From Rheum nobile (lineage: Eukaryota > Streptophyta > Magnoliopsida > Caryophyllales > Polygonaceae): a stretch of 64,000 nt of DNA. Location of the stretch: NCBI GenBank assembly GCA_027886185.1, contig WOAB01000127.1, positions 2,790,001 through 2,854,000 on the forward strand. The letters are read 5' to 3'. Positions 10,255-22,550 of this stretch are shown in pieces. The position numbers and the translations under genes are program-made. How positions within the stretch are numbered: the first letter of the stretch is position 1; the number at the start of each line of letters is the position of its first letter. The notes beneath the pieces are model-generated. The model did not search any database. It saw only the letters and a list, made by a program, of their open reading frames with translations, and was not told the origin of the DNA.

Positions 10255-12229
10255 AAATCAAAGCCCGTGCATTTGTTTAATTGGGTTTTTCCCCCTACAA
10301 TTATAATTATAATTTGTAATTGAAATGGAAGTTCGGTTATGTATGGATGCTTTCATGATTATTGTGTTTTTGTGTTGAAGATGTAAGAGATGTATTTGTT
10401 CACAAAAGTTGTTTAAAATGTACATTACATGTGTTTATTTAATACCAAACAAACTTTTTTTTGCTCCGAATTATTTCGAGTGTATTAGACATGTTTAATA
10501 TGAAGTAACGAAACGAAGATTAACAAAACCAACAAATCAACAAATGTGAAGTTAATGAAATGTAATTTGGCATTTTGAAATACAACATGTTTAATCAACA
10601 AATGTGAAGTTAATGAAATGTAATTTGGCATTTTGAAATACAACATGTTTAATGAAACGGGTGGTCATATTTTTGTACGATTTGGTCAAAACTAATTTGC
10701 ATGTACTTTGTTTGCTGATTTCAAGTCATGTTTTACTAATAAATGTATACATTTAATCCAAAAAGTTTGCTTTCATAAAGCATTAATATTTGGGTATATC
10801 ATTTATAATTGATATTTGTTTTTGGCATCAAATAAGTCATATTATTTTCTAGGTATTTTAGTTTTGTAATTTGTAATTTCCAAAAAGAAACGGTAATATA
10901 TAGGAAATTGAATAAAATAGTATCGTAATTCTTGACAACCACAGTACAAATTAGGCAATTATAAATCGTGAAATAAATAGTATTGTATTTTTTTACAATT
11001 AACAAGCGATTTCTTATAAGCCCAAGTATGATACACGTTAATAAAAGCTTATGATTTAGATATTATAGGAAAAATAATATATTTTTACTCGTTTTGGATA
11101 CAAATCTAACAACCTTCCCCAAAAATCTATAGGTATTAAAGAATTGTAATAGGTAGCAATTAAAGTGACACGTAACACGTTATTCTGTTTTTGGAAGACT
11201 TCACTAACTCTCTCAAGATCGACATCCACGTGCCCCTAGTTTCTGTCCTCTGATATTTCAAAAGCGCATCAGTGGCCTGCGACAGGGAGCTGAACAGGGT
11301 CAACGAAAGCTCCAAATCACGTCTTCTCTGCTTCGTTGCTCTCCAGAAAGCTCTGTTTTGAACAGTGGCCGAGGTGTTTTGGGTAGAGAGCCTAATAGTG
11401 TTCGCTATTCCGTTGCCGGCGACAGTGATTAGGGGTCCAACATTTTGGATGGAGAATGGCTAGTGTGTGTAGCCTACTTCAGATTCTGTTTATTGCATCG
11501 GCCACAATTTTGGTCGACTATCATAGTTCCCGGGCTGTGATTTCTATGCTGCTCTCGGTGTTAAATTGACATGAAATACACAACTATTTCTGCAATTTGT
11601 GGCAAAACACGCGGGGGAGGTGAGGTTTGGCACACATGCAAAGAAGGGAAGATCGTGTTTTCATTGTGAAAGAGGTGTGGATTGAATTTCAGTATGCGTA
11701 TTGAAGGGAACAACGCAGGGGAGGTGATGTTTAGCAGATATTGAAGGGAAGCTGGTGTATTGGGTGTGAAAGAGGCGGGGATTGCATGTCATTTGCGCAG
11801 TAGCTTTCTTTTTACTGGAAGTGAAGTGGTGTTGCCATGTAACTTCAATTGGATTTCAAGGGAATGGGAACGGGAAACAACGGCTATGAAGACGGAGAGA
11901 AAGCCCCCAAATGGTTGCGCGTGGGAGATGAAGTTTTAAGGTAACGGTGTATGGAATATATATAATTGCTCTTTGATCTCCTTTTTTTAAAGCATGGTTT
12001 ACTTAGGATATATATCAATTCTTACTCAGCCTTTGCCCAGAACTTGCAATAGCTAATCAATAAATAGGTACTGATTAGTGACACCGGACTTTAATAAATA
12101 CATACCTCACCTATGTACAGCAAGAATATTTTATAGAAAAGATGTTTCTGCTTTCAACAACATTTGTGCAAAACGTACTTTGTAGTCCTAAGAAATGTGG
12201 CATGGCATTTGATCATTAGAGGAATTTCC
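10255..12229. other. Helitron 3' interior, no gene seen
   Basis: AT-rich sequence between the proposed Helitron 3' end and the solo LTR. I see no coding signal. It contains a 58-bp tandem duplication at 10536-10651. Confidence 0.5.
10536..10651 (+). repeat. 58-bp tandem duplication
   Basis: Two adjacent copies (10536-10593 and 10594-10651) start ATCAACAAATGTGAAGTTAA and match over their length. Confidence 0.8.
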
Positions 12230-12717
12230 AGATCTGATAGCATGCATTTAGGCTAGTTTAGGTCACGTTTATTTCTGCTATTTTGGTTTGTTTCGTTTAT
12301 TTTCCTTTTAGTTTTATTTGGTTTTAGTAGATTTGTAGTGTTCGGAGTCTACTCTTGCGTTTGTTTCATTTCAGGTTCTTTAGGAGGCATTTTTGGAGAA
12401 TGTGAGCTTCAATACGAAGATGTTCGAGTAGTGGGCTCGAAGGGATGATGCCAATGTCAAGTGTGCGGATGACAAGAAGGAGGCGGGACTAAGGAATCAA
12501 TCTCTCTCGTCTGAAATTCCTGGGCGTTGGTCCAACTTGTAAAACTTCGTTCTCCCTGCTCAGACCTCCAAATGCAATGATTCCATCCAAATGCAATGAT
12601 TCCAACTCGAGGAGTTAGATCTACAAGTCTAGTTTGCCTCCTCAAAATTTCAGACCAAAATAATGAGTGAGCAGAAAGTTATGATATTTCTCCTGAAGTG
12701 TCGCAGATGGAGGTGTC

Positions 12718-12990
12718 GAGACCCGACCGAGTTTCGGCCCGAGTCAGGAGCCACCTCAAGACGTCAACTGGGAACAACTCGGTCGTGACCCGACCGAGTT
12801 TGTGCCCGAGTCACCCAAGGAAGTTAACTGAGAACAACTCGGTCCAGACCCGACCGAGTTGCCTCTCGAGTCAGTCCAAGAGTTGTTAACTGAGAACAAC
12901 TCGGTCATGACCCGACCGAGTTGTCGCTCGAGTCAGCGACGCTGACTGAAACTCGGCCCGTGACCCGGCCGAGTTTCTAGACCGAGTCGG
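12718..12990 (+). repeat. Tandem palindromic motif array inside the solo LTR
   Basis: Five copies, about 55-65 bp apart, of a near-palindrome centred on GACCCGACCGAGTT with AACTCGGTC before it. It lies upstream of the TATA box. Its role is unknown. Confidence 0.75.
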
Positions 12991-13049
12991 GCTACTTGTT
13001 TTGTCTCCGACTTGTTTTGTTCCTTGGGTCGTTTGCTATTTCGAGGGGG

Positions 13050-13057
13050 TATAAAAG
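13050..13057 (+). promoter_or_regulatory. TATA box of the solo LTR
   Basis: TATAAAAG in a GC-rich setting, about 60 bp beyond the palindromic array. Position and sequence fit a core promoter. Confidence 0.5.
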
Positions 13058-14444
13058 ACTTGTAAAAACTTCTATTTGGGAGACCTAGCAGCTGCATCTA
13101 CGTTTTTCTAGATCTCAAAAACCCTAGGGGAAGATTTTGGAGATTTTGCTACAGTGGATCGTTTGAGAATCAAAACTCTTTTGGAATACAATTGGTATGT
13201 TGTCTCTTTCAATGAATTTGATTTCTCTTTCTCTCATGTCTAGCTAAACCTTCTTTTCTAGGGTTGGGTGAACCCAATGGTGAATTAGGTAGGTTTGATT
13301 GCGGTATTTGATTGAATGAATATGTGAATGAGATTTGATTCTATCCTAGGATGCTTAATGACCTAATTGATTCGTAATTAGGATTTCTATTGGAATTTGA
13401 GACCGAAAGGAGAAAATGATAATAGAAGATTGATACATGATAGATCCCTAGGATAGAACTTGAGGATTATTTGTGCGAAAGTGACTTAATCCCTCTTGTG
13501 GTACTTGACTATCGAATTGATTTTTGGATGAGTAGATTCCGCGGAGCGCGAAAGCGAATGTTGTTTCTATTTGTTCATTGATCTTTACAGAACTTAATGG
13601 ACCTTAATGAGATTAGCTTTGTGCGAAAGTGACTGCTAGTCGAGTCTAGGTACATGCACTATTCGTCTGAAAAGAGGTAGTGTTGACATTAGATAGTGAG
13701 TCCTTCAAATAACATTCATATTGAAATCTAATCAGATATTGTCTAGAATCTACCGAAACACCATTGTGGGGATCCTAACCTTGGAAGCTTTTTCCCAACT
13801 GATAATTCATTTTTACTTGACATTTATTACCATTGAAACCGAATTGCAAACCTTTCTTGTCTATGACTTAGTCTATTAGTTGATCTAGCAATTGATACTA
13901 CTTCATAGTCCCTGAGTTCGACACCTTGGTACTACAATCGAACCCGTACACTTGCGGGGTAGGATTTGGACCTATCAAGATCTCAGATCATTATAAACTT
14001 AATTGAAACATTACACATGGTGTCCTTAGCATCAGCCAGAGGTTTAAATAAATTAGTCCTGAAGTATGATTTGTCTATAGAAAACTATGAGTGTGAATAT
14101 GATGCTGTTATTCCCCCCCCCCCCCCCCCTAGATGTTGCGTGTCGGAGTTCTGCTTAGTTGAAACTTGTCGAAAGAAAATGAGGTAGTTTTATGATAGAA
14201 CATATGGTGAAAGTTGATAAGTGAACTTTGGTAGGGGGATTGGCGCGAACCTGTAATGTGATTCCTTGTTGTTGACCATCTATGTTTGAGTGTTTGAAAC
14301 AACATTGTTTGCCTGATGTGGTGTTCATTGTGATAGCAATAAGACAACTGTGTTAGCATGTTGCATCCATTTTGTTAAAAGGATAATATGTGATATAGAG
14401 AAAATACAAGTGCATGTAATGTATGTATTGATTGAGTTGGGTTC

Positions 14445-17400
14445 TTAGGATAAGCTTGCCTGTGGGTTTAAGTTGTTGAAAGCCTTCTTGAACACAATGT
14501 TTTTTATACGGTTCATTGGTTGGTTTGCTTCATGCACCATAAGTATCTTTAGTCCTTGTGGGTCTGTGACATGTGAAATGCCAACATATAGTTGCCTATG
14601 GCAGAAAACGGGCTTGGGAAGGTATAGACCCACATGCTTTAAAGAATGGCCTTGACTCTTGTTGATAGTCATTGCGAAGCACTGTTTAATGGGGAATTGC
14701 ATGCGCTTCATAACAAATGGCCATTTTGTCTTTGGCGAGCTTAGCGTAATTCTTGGAATAAGCACCTTTCTTCCCATGTTTGTGCCTGTTATAATTTCAG
14801 CCTCGATAACCCATTCACCTAGATGTGTAATTATGAGCCGTGTGCCGTTGCATAAGCCTTGTGTAGGATTAACATTTCGCATGAGCATGACCGGCAAACC
14901 TTCCTTTAGGTTGAGGATGTGCGGAGGCATGCCTATCATAAAATTGTACATAAGTGTATATTGTGCGAATTGTAGATGTATTTTAGTATGTATTGTGTAT
15001 TTATAAAGGTAGTTGTACCTGAGAAATTAAGTTTGTTGAGGAATTCGATGGGGTACATGTGTTCCTGCTCGGCGATATCTGTTGAAGTCATGCAGATTTC
15101 GTCAGAGCTCTTGTATGTGCGCACTGAGCCTTGTAATGTGCTGAACATATGCTCGTTTATCTTGTCTGCATCTTCATTAAGTGGTGTGAGAATAGCCCTT
15201 TCTTGTAGGTAGATTGTATTTCTTTGGTTAGGGACAAAATCAGTGAACACTTGTTCAATGATTTTTGCAATCGGGTTATTCCTTGGGGCAACGATGAATT
15301 GTTGGGGAATGTCAATCCATGTTGCCTCATCCTCATCTTCAAGAGCTAGCGCTTGTGTATTTCCATCGCCCACATGCAGGATCCACTCATTGAACTTTTG
15401 TTTGTTGGTATCAATTATTCCATCAGTTTGCCGCTCATTCACTCTCATGCTTTGTGATAACGTCAGTACCTGACAACTCTTCCACAATGGAGAGTTGTTT
15501 ATACATGCCTGCATAATTTCTTGCATTTTTCCCTTTGTTATCACTGGCAGAATTTGTCTGAAATCTCCTCCTAGTAGTACTGTAATGTCCCCAAACAACT
15601 TTTTCTTATTTTCCTCTTTTTTGATGCCTTGAATATCTTGCAGAGTTCTATTCAATGCTTCAAATGCAAACCTTTGCGTCATTGGGGCCTCATCCCAAAT
15701 TATTAGTTGGACCTCATGCATCAGTTGGGCTAAATATGAGTTTTGTGTAATGCCGCAGGTGCTATTCTCAAGCAATTCGATTGGGATGACGAATCTGCTA
15801 TGAGTTGTCCGGCCTCCTGGTAGCAGTAGGGATGCTATTCCTTCACATTTAAAGGTAACACTGTTTAGATATGTAAATGTCCTATCAACGTTAGTTTGTA
15901 ATGATGCAGTACGTGGTAGTTTAGAGCTCTTGTATTTGTTAAGATGTGTGTATCATAGACCTGATGATGCAACAACGAGCACAATCTTCCTTTCTGATCT
16001 TAACTTTGCCATAATGGTTTTGTAAAGGAATGTCTTCCCTGTGCCTCCTGCTCCATAAACAAAGAAAAATTCACCGGCCTGACCCTGAACTGATTCGATG
16101 ATCTTGTTATAAATAATGAATTGATCTGAGTTCAAAGCTTCGAGGAGTGTATGATGTAGGTCAGCCATGTCTGTAGTGATGTAGGTCATCTCTTCTTGTA
16201 TTAGTCTATTGTCCATATTCGTGAGCAAGCTTTTCTCCGGCCTAGGTAGATCTGGGAAATCTGATAATGCTTTCCCATTCCTTGCAAGTATGTCCTGAAT
16301 ATGCAACAAACAATAGTTTTTGATTTGATTCTCACTGAGCTCTAAGGTAGGAAACCTGAATTGTTTTCTCTTTTGGTAAAGTATGTCCTCCGAAAGTGAT
16401 TCCCAGTTGTGGGTCCCTAGATTGGCGGGGCTGGTGATGTCACAGAAAAGGAGTATTGTGACAAACAATTGTCTTAGTTGGGATCCAGTCGCCCATACTT
16501 GCGCTTCTTGAATTGCATCTGTCCATTCAGTGTCCTCATTAAGCATGCCGCGCGCGTAGCAAGCTTGCCTGAAGGTGTCATATGTTGATCCATTTACTAT
16601 TCTGATCTCTTTGAAATTCCTCGGCCCTCTTACAACATTTAAAAGCATTCTAAGGTAGTATCGCTCCCCTGCAGCTGGATGACAGTACACAATCCTGCCA
16701 ATTGGCTTTTGTTGCTCCCTTTTAGTCCATATCTTGTTTGCCACATTCCACACATATTGTTCAGGTAGTTCTGCATATGTGTATTGCCTTGCTTTAGCAT
16801 CTATGGTATTCAGTGTAAACCATTCAGTGAACATAGTTTTCTTAATTGCTTCCCGTTCTATTAATGCTAGCAAGTTCTGGCTATCCGAAAGCGTGATGGG
16901 GTTCTGATCGGCCAAGTGAAATGTTAGGTGAATGACTGCTGGCCTGGAGTAGTGAATATCAAAGGCAAAAATCCGCCACGCAGCCTCACAAGCAGATAAG
17001 TACCGGCACTCAAGAAATTGTTGGACCTCGTCTACTTCAATCAGTTTCCCTGGCTCATTATTATCTGCAATGTTGTTGCTCTGCATGAAGACTGCAGTTG
17101 CTCTATCCGGGCCTTTGCTGATGTACTTGAAGAGGTATTTTATTGCTCTGGACCGATTGCACCATTCGACATTAATGTGTGCCTGATATTTTAACAACAA
17201 ATACCTGTTGTATGGCACCACGTAGCGGTTATCAAGCTTTGTGGTTCCCTTTTTCACAAATACCCCGTTCTGTCTGCGCCGATAAACTAGATAACCATCT
17301 TCGTCCAGTGTAGTGCTTGCATAGAACGACTTTGGGAAATGCTTCATGCATACACCGTTACTCATGCATGGTGCAGTCTTGTTTCCCTCACCACATGACC

Positions 17401-20400
17401 CATGCAACATATGTTCAATTACAACTTTGTGTGCTTCTGGATCTGTTTCCTTGCAAGGGATTTCAGCTGAAATTACTTCATCAATGTCACTTGCTATTTT
17501 TGCCTGAATTCCTGCTTGTAGCCAAATCAGAATATGTGCATGTGGGAGACCCCTTTTTTGGAACTCTATTGTGTAGACAGCTGTGTATCATTTAATAAAC
17601 AACAGATTAGTATCATGAAGGGCTAAATGCAACTTTAAATATTGTTGTACGGTACTATTGAATTGTGTATAGGTATAATATGTGCATGTAAGAGGGGAAA
17701 ATTCCTATACAGTTATAGGTTTGAAAGCATGATGAGATTAGAAACATTAAATTTTGAAAAGTTAGCTATAAATCTGGACGCATTCGAAAGTTTTAACCTT
17801 TATGTAAAGAAGACATACCGGCATTTGTTGGACCAAAAATGTTTTTTTGGTTAATGTCTTGCATCAGTTGCGCTAGCTTTCGCTTGAAAAGGCGCGTCAT
17901 GATTTTTGGTCTGTCATGCCCTTGCTGTCCTTCTAATTCCTTTAACATCTCTTCTACCTCTGGCCATTTTGGATTAACTGTGAATGTGATAAAGAGGCTT
18001 GGGTTTCCATATGCTCTGCATAATGCCATGGCATCTTGATAATTTTGGATCATGTATCTTGGGCTGCCAGTGAACGTTGCAGGGAGAACTATTCGCTTGC
18101 TAATAGATCTTGCTTCAGTGTCTCCTTTCAATACGGCATCATAGATATTATTGTACAAATCAGCCCGTAGTTTTTTTTGGTTGAATTTGATCCAGCGTAG
18201 TCGTTGTTCTTCCATTGCAGTAAATGCATCTACCAGATATTGATGGTACAACCTACCTCCGCGTAAGAGTGTCATCCCTTCATCAATGCGTTGCTGAATT
18301 TTATATGAATAGAACTCTCTCATTGTAACACATCCTCTTTGAGTTTTCCTCCTTCCACTATTCGAATAATATGGAATGTTTTCATGGAAGCCATCTTCTC
18401 CATGGGGAAATAGTAGTGGGTACTGTAGAGCCATGTAAAGGGGATGCAATTCAGATATCCTTTGTGGACCCTTTGATTTGTTTTGTATGTAAACGTCTCT
18501 TGGGGTGGTACTCTGACCAAAGTCTCCCACAATAAGCGCTGCCACTTCAGAAACTGTATAAAGGTTGTATTGTCTTTCATTTGGCTTCCGTTCCTCAATG
18601 AGCTTTAGTCTGAACTCCATAGAGTCATTAGATGTTGCCCAATCTTTCTCCATTATAAATGCCTTGGCCACACTGCTAGTCGAATGCATCATCTTCATCA
18701 AATCCAGCACAATTGTTTGGTCAACGTCCTTACTCGTCAGATTCATACACCCCATCCTATTGCGAAGTTCGTTTCCGGTGTCCGAAAAGTATAGTTGAGC
18801 ATACTTGCTTTACACATTAAAGGACAGGCAGAAGTCATTATGCATGTGTTACGCACTGGCAAATCTTGAAAATATCTTTGAGAGTTTGTGTTTTAAGTAG
18901 ATGCTTTAGGTTCTTTAAAATAAATTGCTAAACAATGGCCTTTTATAATTAAAGGATGGGTATAAAACCCTGAAATATACATGCCTAAATTTAAGGTGGT
19001 TGTATAGAGAGAGTTATATAAGTGATAAGTTAACTGATAGCTGTTGTTATGATAGCGGGCTTAAATTTAATTACCTTGGTGGATCTCCATGTTCAGGCAT
19101 AAGTGATCCTAGTTTGTGGTAGTTTTGGCCTAAAATTCTGAAAGTATATGGTCCGCGTGACTTGTTAATGTTCTCATCAATTCGCGCTCTGAACGATGTG
19201 AATGAGAATATGCTATTGTAGACCCTGATTTTCTGCCTAAAAGCAGCACAGTCAGCAGTGTGTCCTCCAAGGAGATGTTTTAGTGGTTTAGGAGTGTCGT
19301 GTAACTTTGGCATCTTGACTTTGCCTTCTTGGCAGCATATGGTGTAGGTGAGATTCGCCTTTGTTGCTGCTGTTATTTTTTCCTCCTTCCACATGGTGGC
19401 ATTGCAGAAACGACATTTATATTTAGGGTACTCTAGCTTCCCATAAAACACCTGTGTGCCTATTATAACAATTAATCTTTAGTGGATATCTCAGGCGGTA
19501 TTAATGAATAAATATAAATATGCTTTCGTCTCACCGTTTGATTTATGTGCTGGGTGCAGCGTTGGTGATTGCGTTGGGGCTACCTTTGCGATGCTACCTG
19601 CACACATGTGCCATTGAGGTTGTAAGTATCACATTTGACGTTTAGTGTCTTCTAAATTTATAAATGGGCATGTGCTACAGGATATCATAGATAATTTCAG
19701 TTGGTTATACATGGATATAAATATCCATGAGGGCTTGCATCAAAAGACTCATACATGCAATATGTATATCACCATGGACTATTTCGACGATCTCTAAAAT
19801 TTCATAGGTGCAGTTTATGCCCCAATTATCTTCTCCTTTGTCCTTTTCCAAAGGTGAAGCTACAAACTCTAGCCTTGTCCACATTTATAATTCTACAGCT
19901 CCTAATTTCTCAAAATTGAACCATACCTATATCGATTACCGAATAGCTCATGGATGAGATCTCAAGTGTGAAAACTGTACAGGGAGTATTTATCTCCCTT
20001 GAAGGACATGAAAACTGTGAATAAGGTGTAATTATTTCCATTCGTTTGATGTACAGGTAGTATTCCCTTTTGTGAATTTTAACCTATCTTCTTGTACTCA
20101 TTCAAAAGCCAAATTTCTAGTTCTTCTAGCAGGCCAAGTTCTGTGTCCAGTTTTCATGGTGAGAACTATAAGTTTTTTGTGTTTTTTTTTATTATGCAAA
20201 TGTACTCTAATAAAAATATCCCCATGGTTTGCTAACTTGAGGATGAAGTGAATGCAGCAAGAAATGCATTGCTTGCCCACAAATCTGTGTTTACTAATTG
20301 AACACATAGAGTGAAGTATGTAGGGAACTAACCACTTGCTATGTCTGTTGCAGGCAGGGATTGCTCTTCGGCTGTGTCGACATGTTGGAGGTGTCTTGTC

Positions 20401-20880
20401 TCCATTTGTGGCTGCGTTTTAGGAGCATGCGGTGGTTGCAGTGCTTCCTCGGCATCTAGCGAGCCTCCTGTTGCAATTGGTTAGTGTGATTTTCAAGCAT
20501 GGTTTTTGTCCATAGTGGGCGAAATATAGGAGTAGCACGTGTGGTTTGTACTTGATTTAAGGGGTTTGATGATACAATTCATGGTGATCAGTAATTAGTA
20601 AGGCAAACCTGAGTTTCTTATTTGTAAACCACAAAAGGTTTGAAGTCTTCCATCTTGCCTTCGTATGGTGCTTGTGCATAGGCGTATAGGAATGCCAAGG
20701 TCTGAGAAATTTGATATGCCACCTGTTTATGCCTTTGTTATTGAACAATGTCATTGAATTCCGTGTGCAGGTATTGTATTGTTGGACATGTAAGATGTAG
20801 GTACCTTGGTTCTTCGTCGTGTCAGCCTTGTTCGTGGTATCAATAGTTGCGTTGTTGTTTCTTGTATTTCTCTTCTTCAT
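14445..20880 (-). CDS. Helitron RepHel: HUH rolling-circle Rep fused to PIF1-family helicase
   Basis: This protein nicks and unwinds DNA for rolling-circle transposition. I predict eight exons: 20805-20880, 20333-20467, 19535-19597, 19075-19459, 17819-18807, 15961-17580, 15019-15840 and 14445-14932. All introns are GT/AG and all phases agree. The total is 4578 nt, or 1525 codons plus stop, with no internal stop. In order I see a Cys-rich N-terminus (YPKYKCRFCNATMW), the block GPYTFRILGQNYHKLGSLMP, the HUH motif LPHAHIL at the start of exon 6, the catalytic Tyr region KYLFKYISKG, Walker A GAGGTGKT, Walker B IIWDEAP, then GGDFRQILPV and the last helicase motif near VGISHVTDPQGLKI. An earlier in-frame ATG at 20898 is possible. 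An uninterrupted frame is unusual in a window this decayed. Exons 2 and 3 are the least certain. Confidence 0.85.
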
Positions 20881-22545
20881 CGCAGAGGAGGACCACATTA
20901 AAAACCCTAAAAAGATTGAGAAGTAGGCAATAGGTAGGCAGTGAATTTTCTGCAGCCACTGAGAATTGGGGTGGAGTACAGTCTGAAGAAGTAGAATTGG
21001 AACGACATAAGGGAAATTACAGACCCGAATGTGGCAAGGTGGAAGGATGGAAAGGTAGCATGAAGCAGAACCCAATCTTACCAGAATACAAACGATTGGT
21101 GTCCAGGTCAGGGAAAGTTCCATCGTAGTCTGCAAAGCGATGCCTTATTGTTTTCGAAGGCTGTTATATTCTAATTTATTGGAAAAAATCATTATATTCT
21201 AATTCTATGCGTATTTACAATTTGGGGTTATTACTTCAGGGATGACAACGCCTTTTCTTTTGAATAAAAACGTAATATTTTGTTGTCTTATTGTTGCCGT
21301 GAATTTGAAGGGGGAATGGAAGGCGATGATGCTAGGCTTGATTTCATCTATCCACTTGCGACTGTGCACCCCATTGCAACCCTGGGCAAGGTTTAATATC
21401 CAAGGCCATTTTTGTTTCTGGTTTTCTTGTCTCTTTTGTGCTCAGCATCTGTGCCCGAATCAAGCCATGCTACGTAACACATCAAATTGGATCAGAGGTT
21501 TGGAATTTTATTTTATATTGTGTATAACTATTTAAAGAAAATATCGGCCGACCTTAGGTTGGGGAGAAGCCGTTGGAATTGCTGTCTTTGGCGCGGCGAT
21601 GTTCTTTTGTTCACGGTCTTTAGCAACCAGCCAAACTTCACCTCTTTTCGACTTTCACTGAATTGTATGTTGTGTTTTTAATTTGGATGTGTCTATTTGA
21701 TGTAGGGTTTGCTTGTTAACTAACTGTATCACGACCTAATTTGGATAGAATAAGCATTTAGGTGAGTGAAAAACCAGTTTCTTATTTATGTGAAGCATGG
21801 CCAGAATATAGCAGTATTGATATGAGAAAGAGTACATGATAGAAAAGTAGATTCAATGTATATCTTGGTTATGCAGTACTTTCGAAATGAGAGGAGAGTC
21901 TTCGTTGTTTTCTTTTTAAATTCTTGTTTATATTCCTCGAGAATTACATATCATATGTTTTATGGCTTCTTTATCAAGAGTTGGCTGATGTTAGTATGAA
22001 CCTCTGTTAGCAATTCATTGGTCAGCATCCATTAAGGTTTTAGGTATGAACTTCCAACCAAGTAATTGGATCTCACCTTTATTTCAAGTCAGTTATGAAG
22101 AACAACATCCTTATTTGCAATTTCCTTTTCCCCCAGAGATGTAGCTCAATTTTTAATTGACATTGTATATGAAAATAGCGATCAATTTGGCTAGCGAGAA
22201 CTACAGAAAAAGGAACCAAATGTGATTTTAAAAATCACGACAAACATGAAACTATGTCATTTTTTTTCTACAATATTTTGTTTTTAATAGTTAGGTTCAT
22301 TGAGGATGGATTTGAGCAGAGAATCATGGATCTGTGTTTAGTTGTAGCATATTAAACTATGTCAATATTTTTTTCTACAATTTCGCTTGGTTCATAAAAC
22401 TTTCGGTATCAGCAGCCTCTTTGATATTTGAGAAATAGAGGACGGGAGTTTCTATACAGAGTAGATTAGAGATGGACGCTGTTAGGTTTTACATTTGAAT
22501 ATAGAAAAGTATCTTTGGGCGGCTTTGGTTTTAGACTTAGAAGGC
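19598..22545. other. Helitron RepHel 5' introns and upstream region
   Basis: Outside predicted exons 1 and 2, I see no further coding signal. Sequence from 20881 to 22545 lies upstream of RepHel and presumably holds its promoter, up to the Tekay insertion point. Confidence 0.45.
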
Positions 22546-22550
22546 AATAT

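Larger units (their letters stand above)
12235..13977 (+). repeat. Solo LTR of a relative of the 4577-10063 element
   Basis: The 1743-bp sequence starts TGATAGCATG, ends GACCTATCA, and is flanked by a perfect 5-bp duplication AGATC (12230-12234 and 13978-13982). No internal region or partner LTR is present, so it is a solo LTR left by LTR-LTR recombination. A segment near 12530-12715 matches the reverse complement of the LTR at 4577-5960 (shared GAGGAGTTAGAT and GAAGTGTCGCAG), so the families are related and this copy lies in the opposite orientation. A TATA box (TATAAAAG) is at 13050-13057. Confidence 0.85.

Noticed and set aside
12718..12990. Regularly spaced palindromes as a CRISPR array
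   Set aside because: The DNA is plant nuclear and the repeats lie inside an LTR with imperfect units and no cas genes.
14113..14129. Poly-C run (and poly-G at 1521-1533) as regulatory or quadruplex sites
   Set aside because: Isolated homopolymers; likely slippage and prone to sequencing error, with no supporting structure.
14976..15473. Plus-strand frames opposite RepHel
   Set aside because: They are shadows of the minus-strand helicase exons, which carry real motifs.
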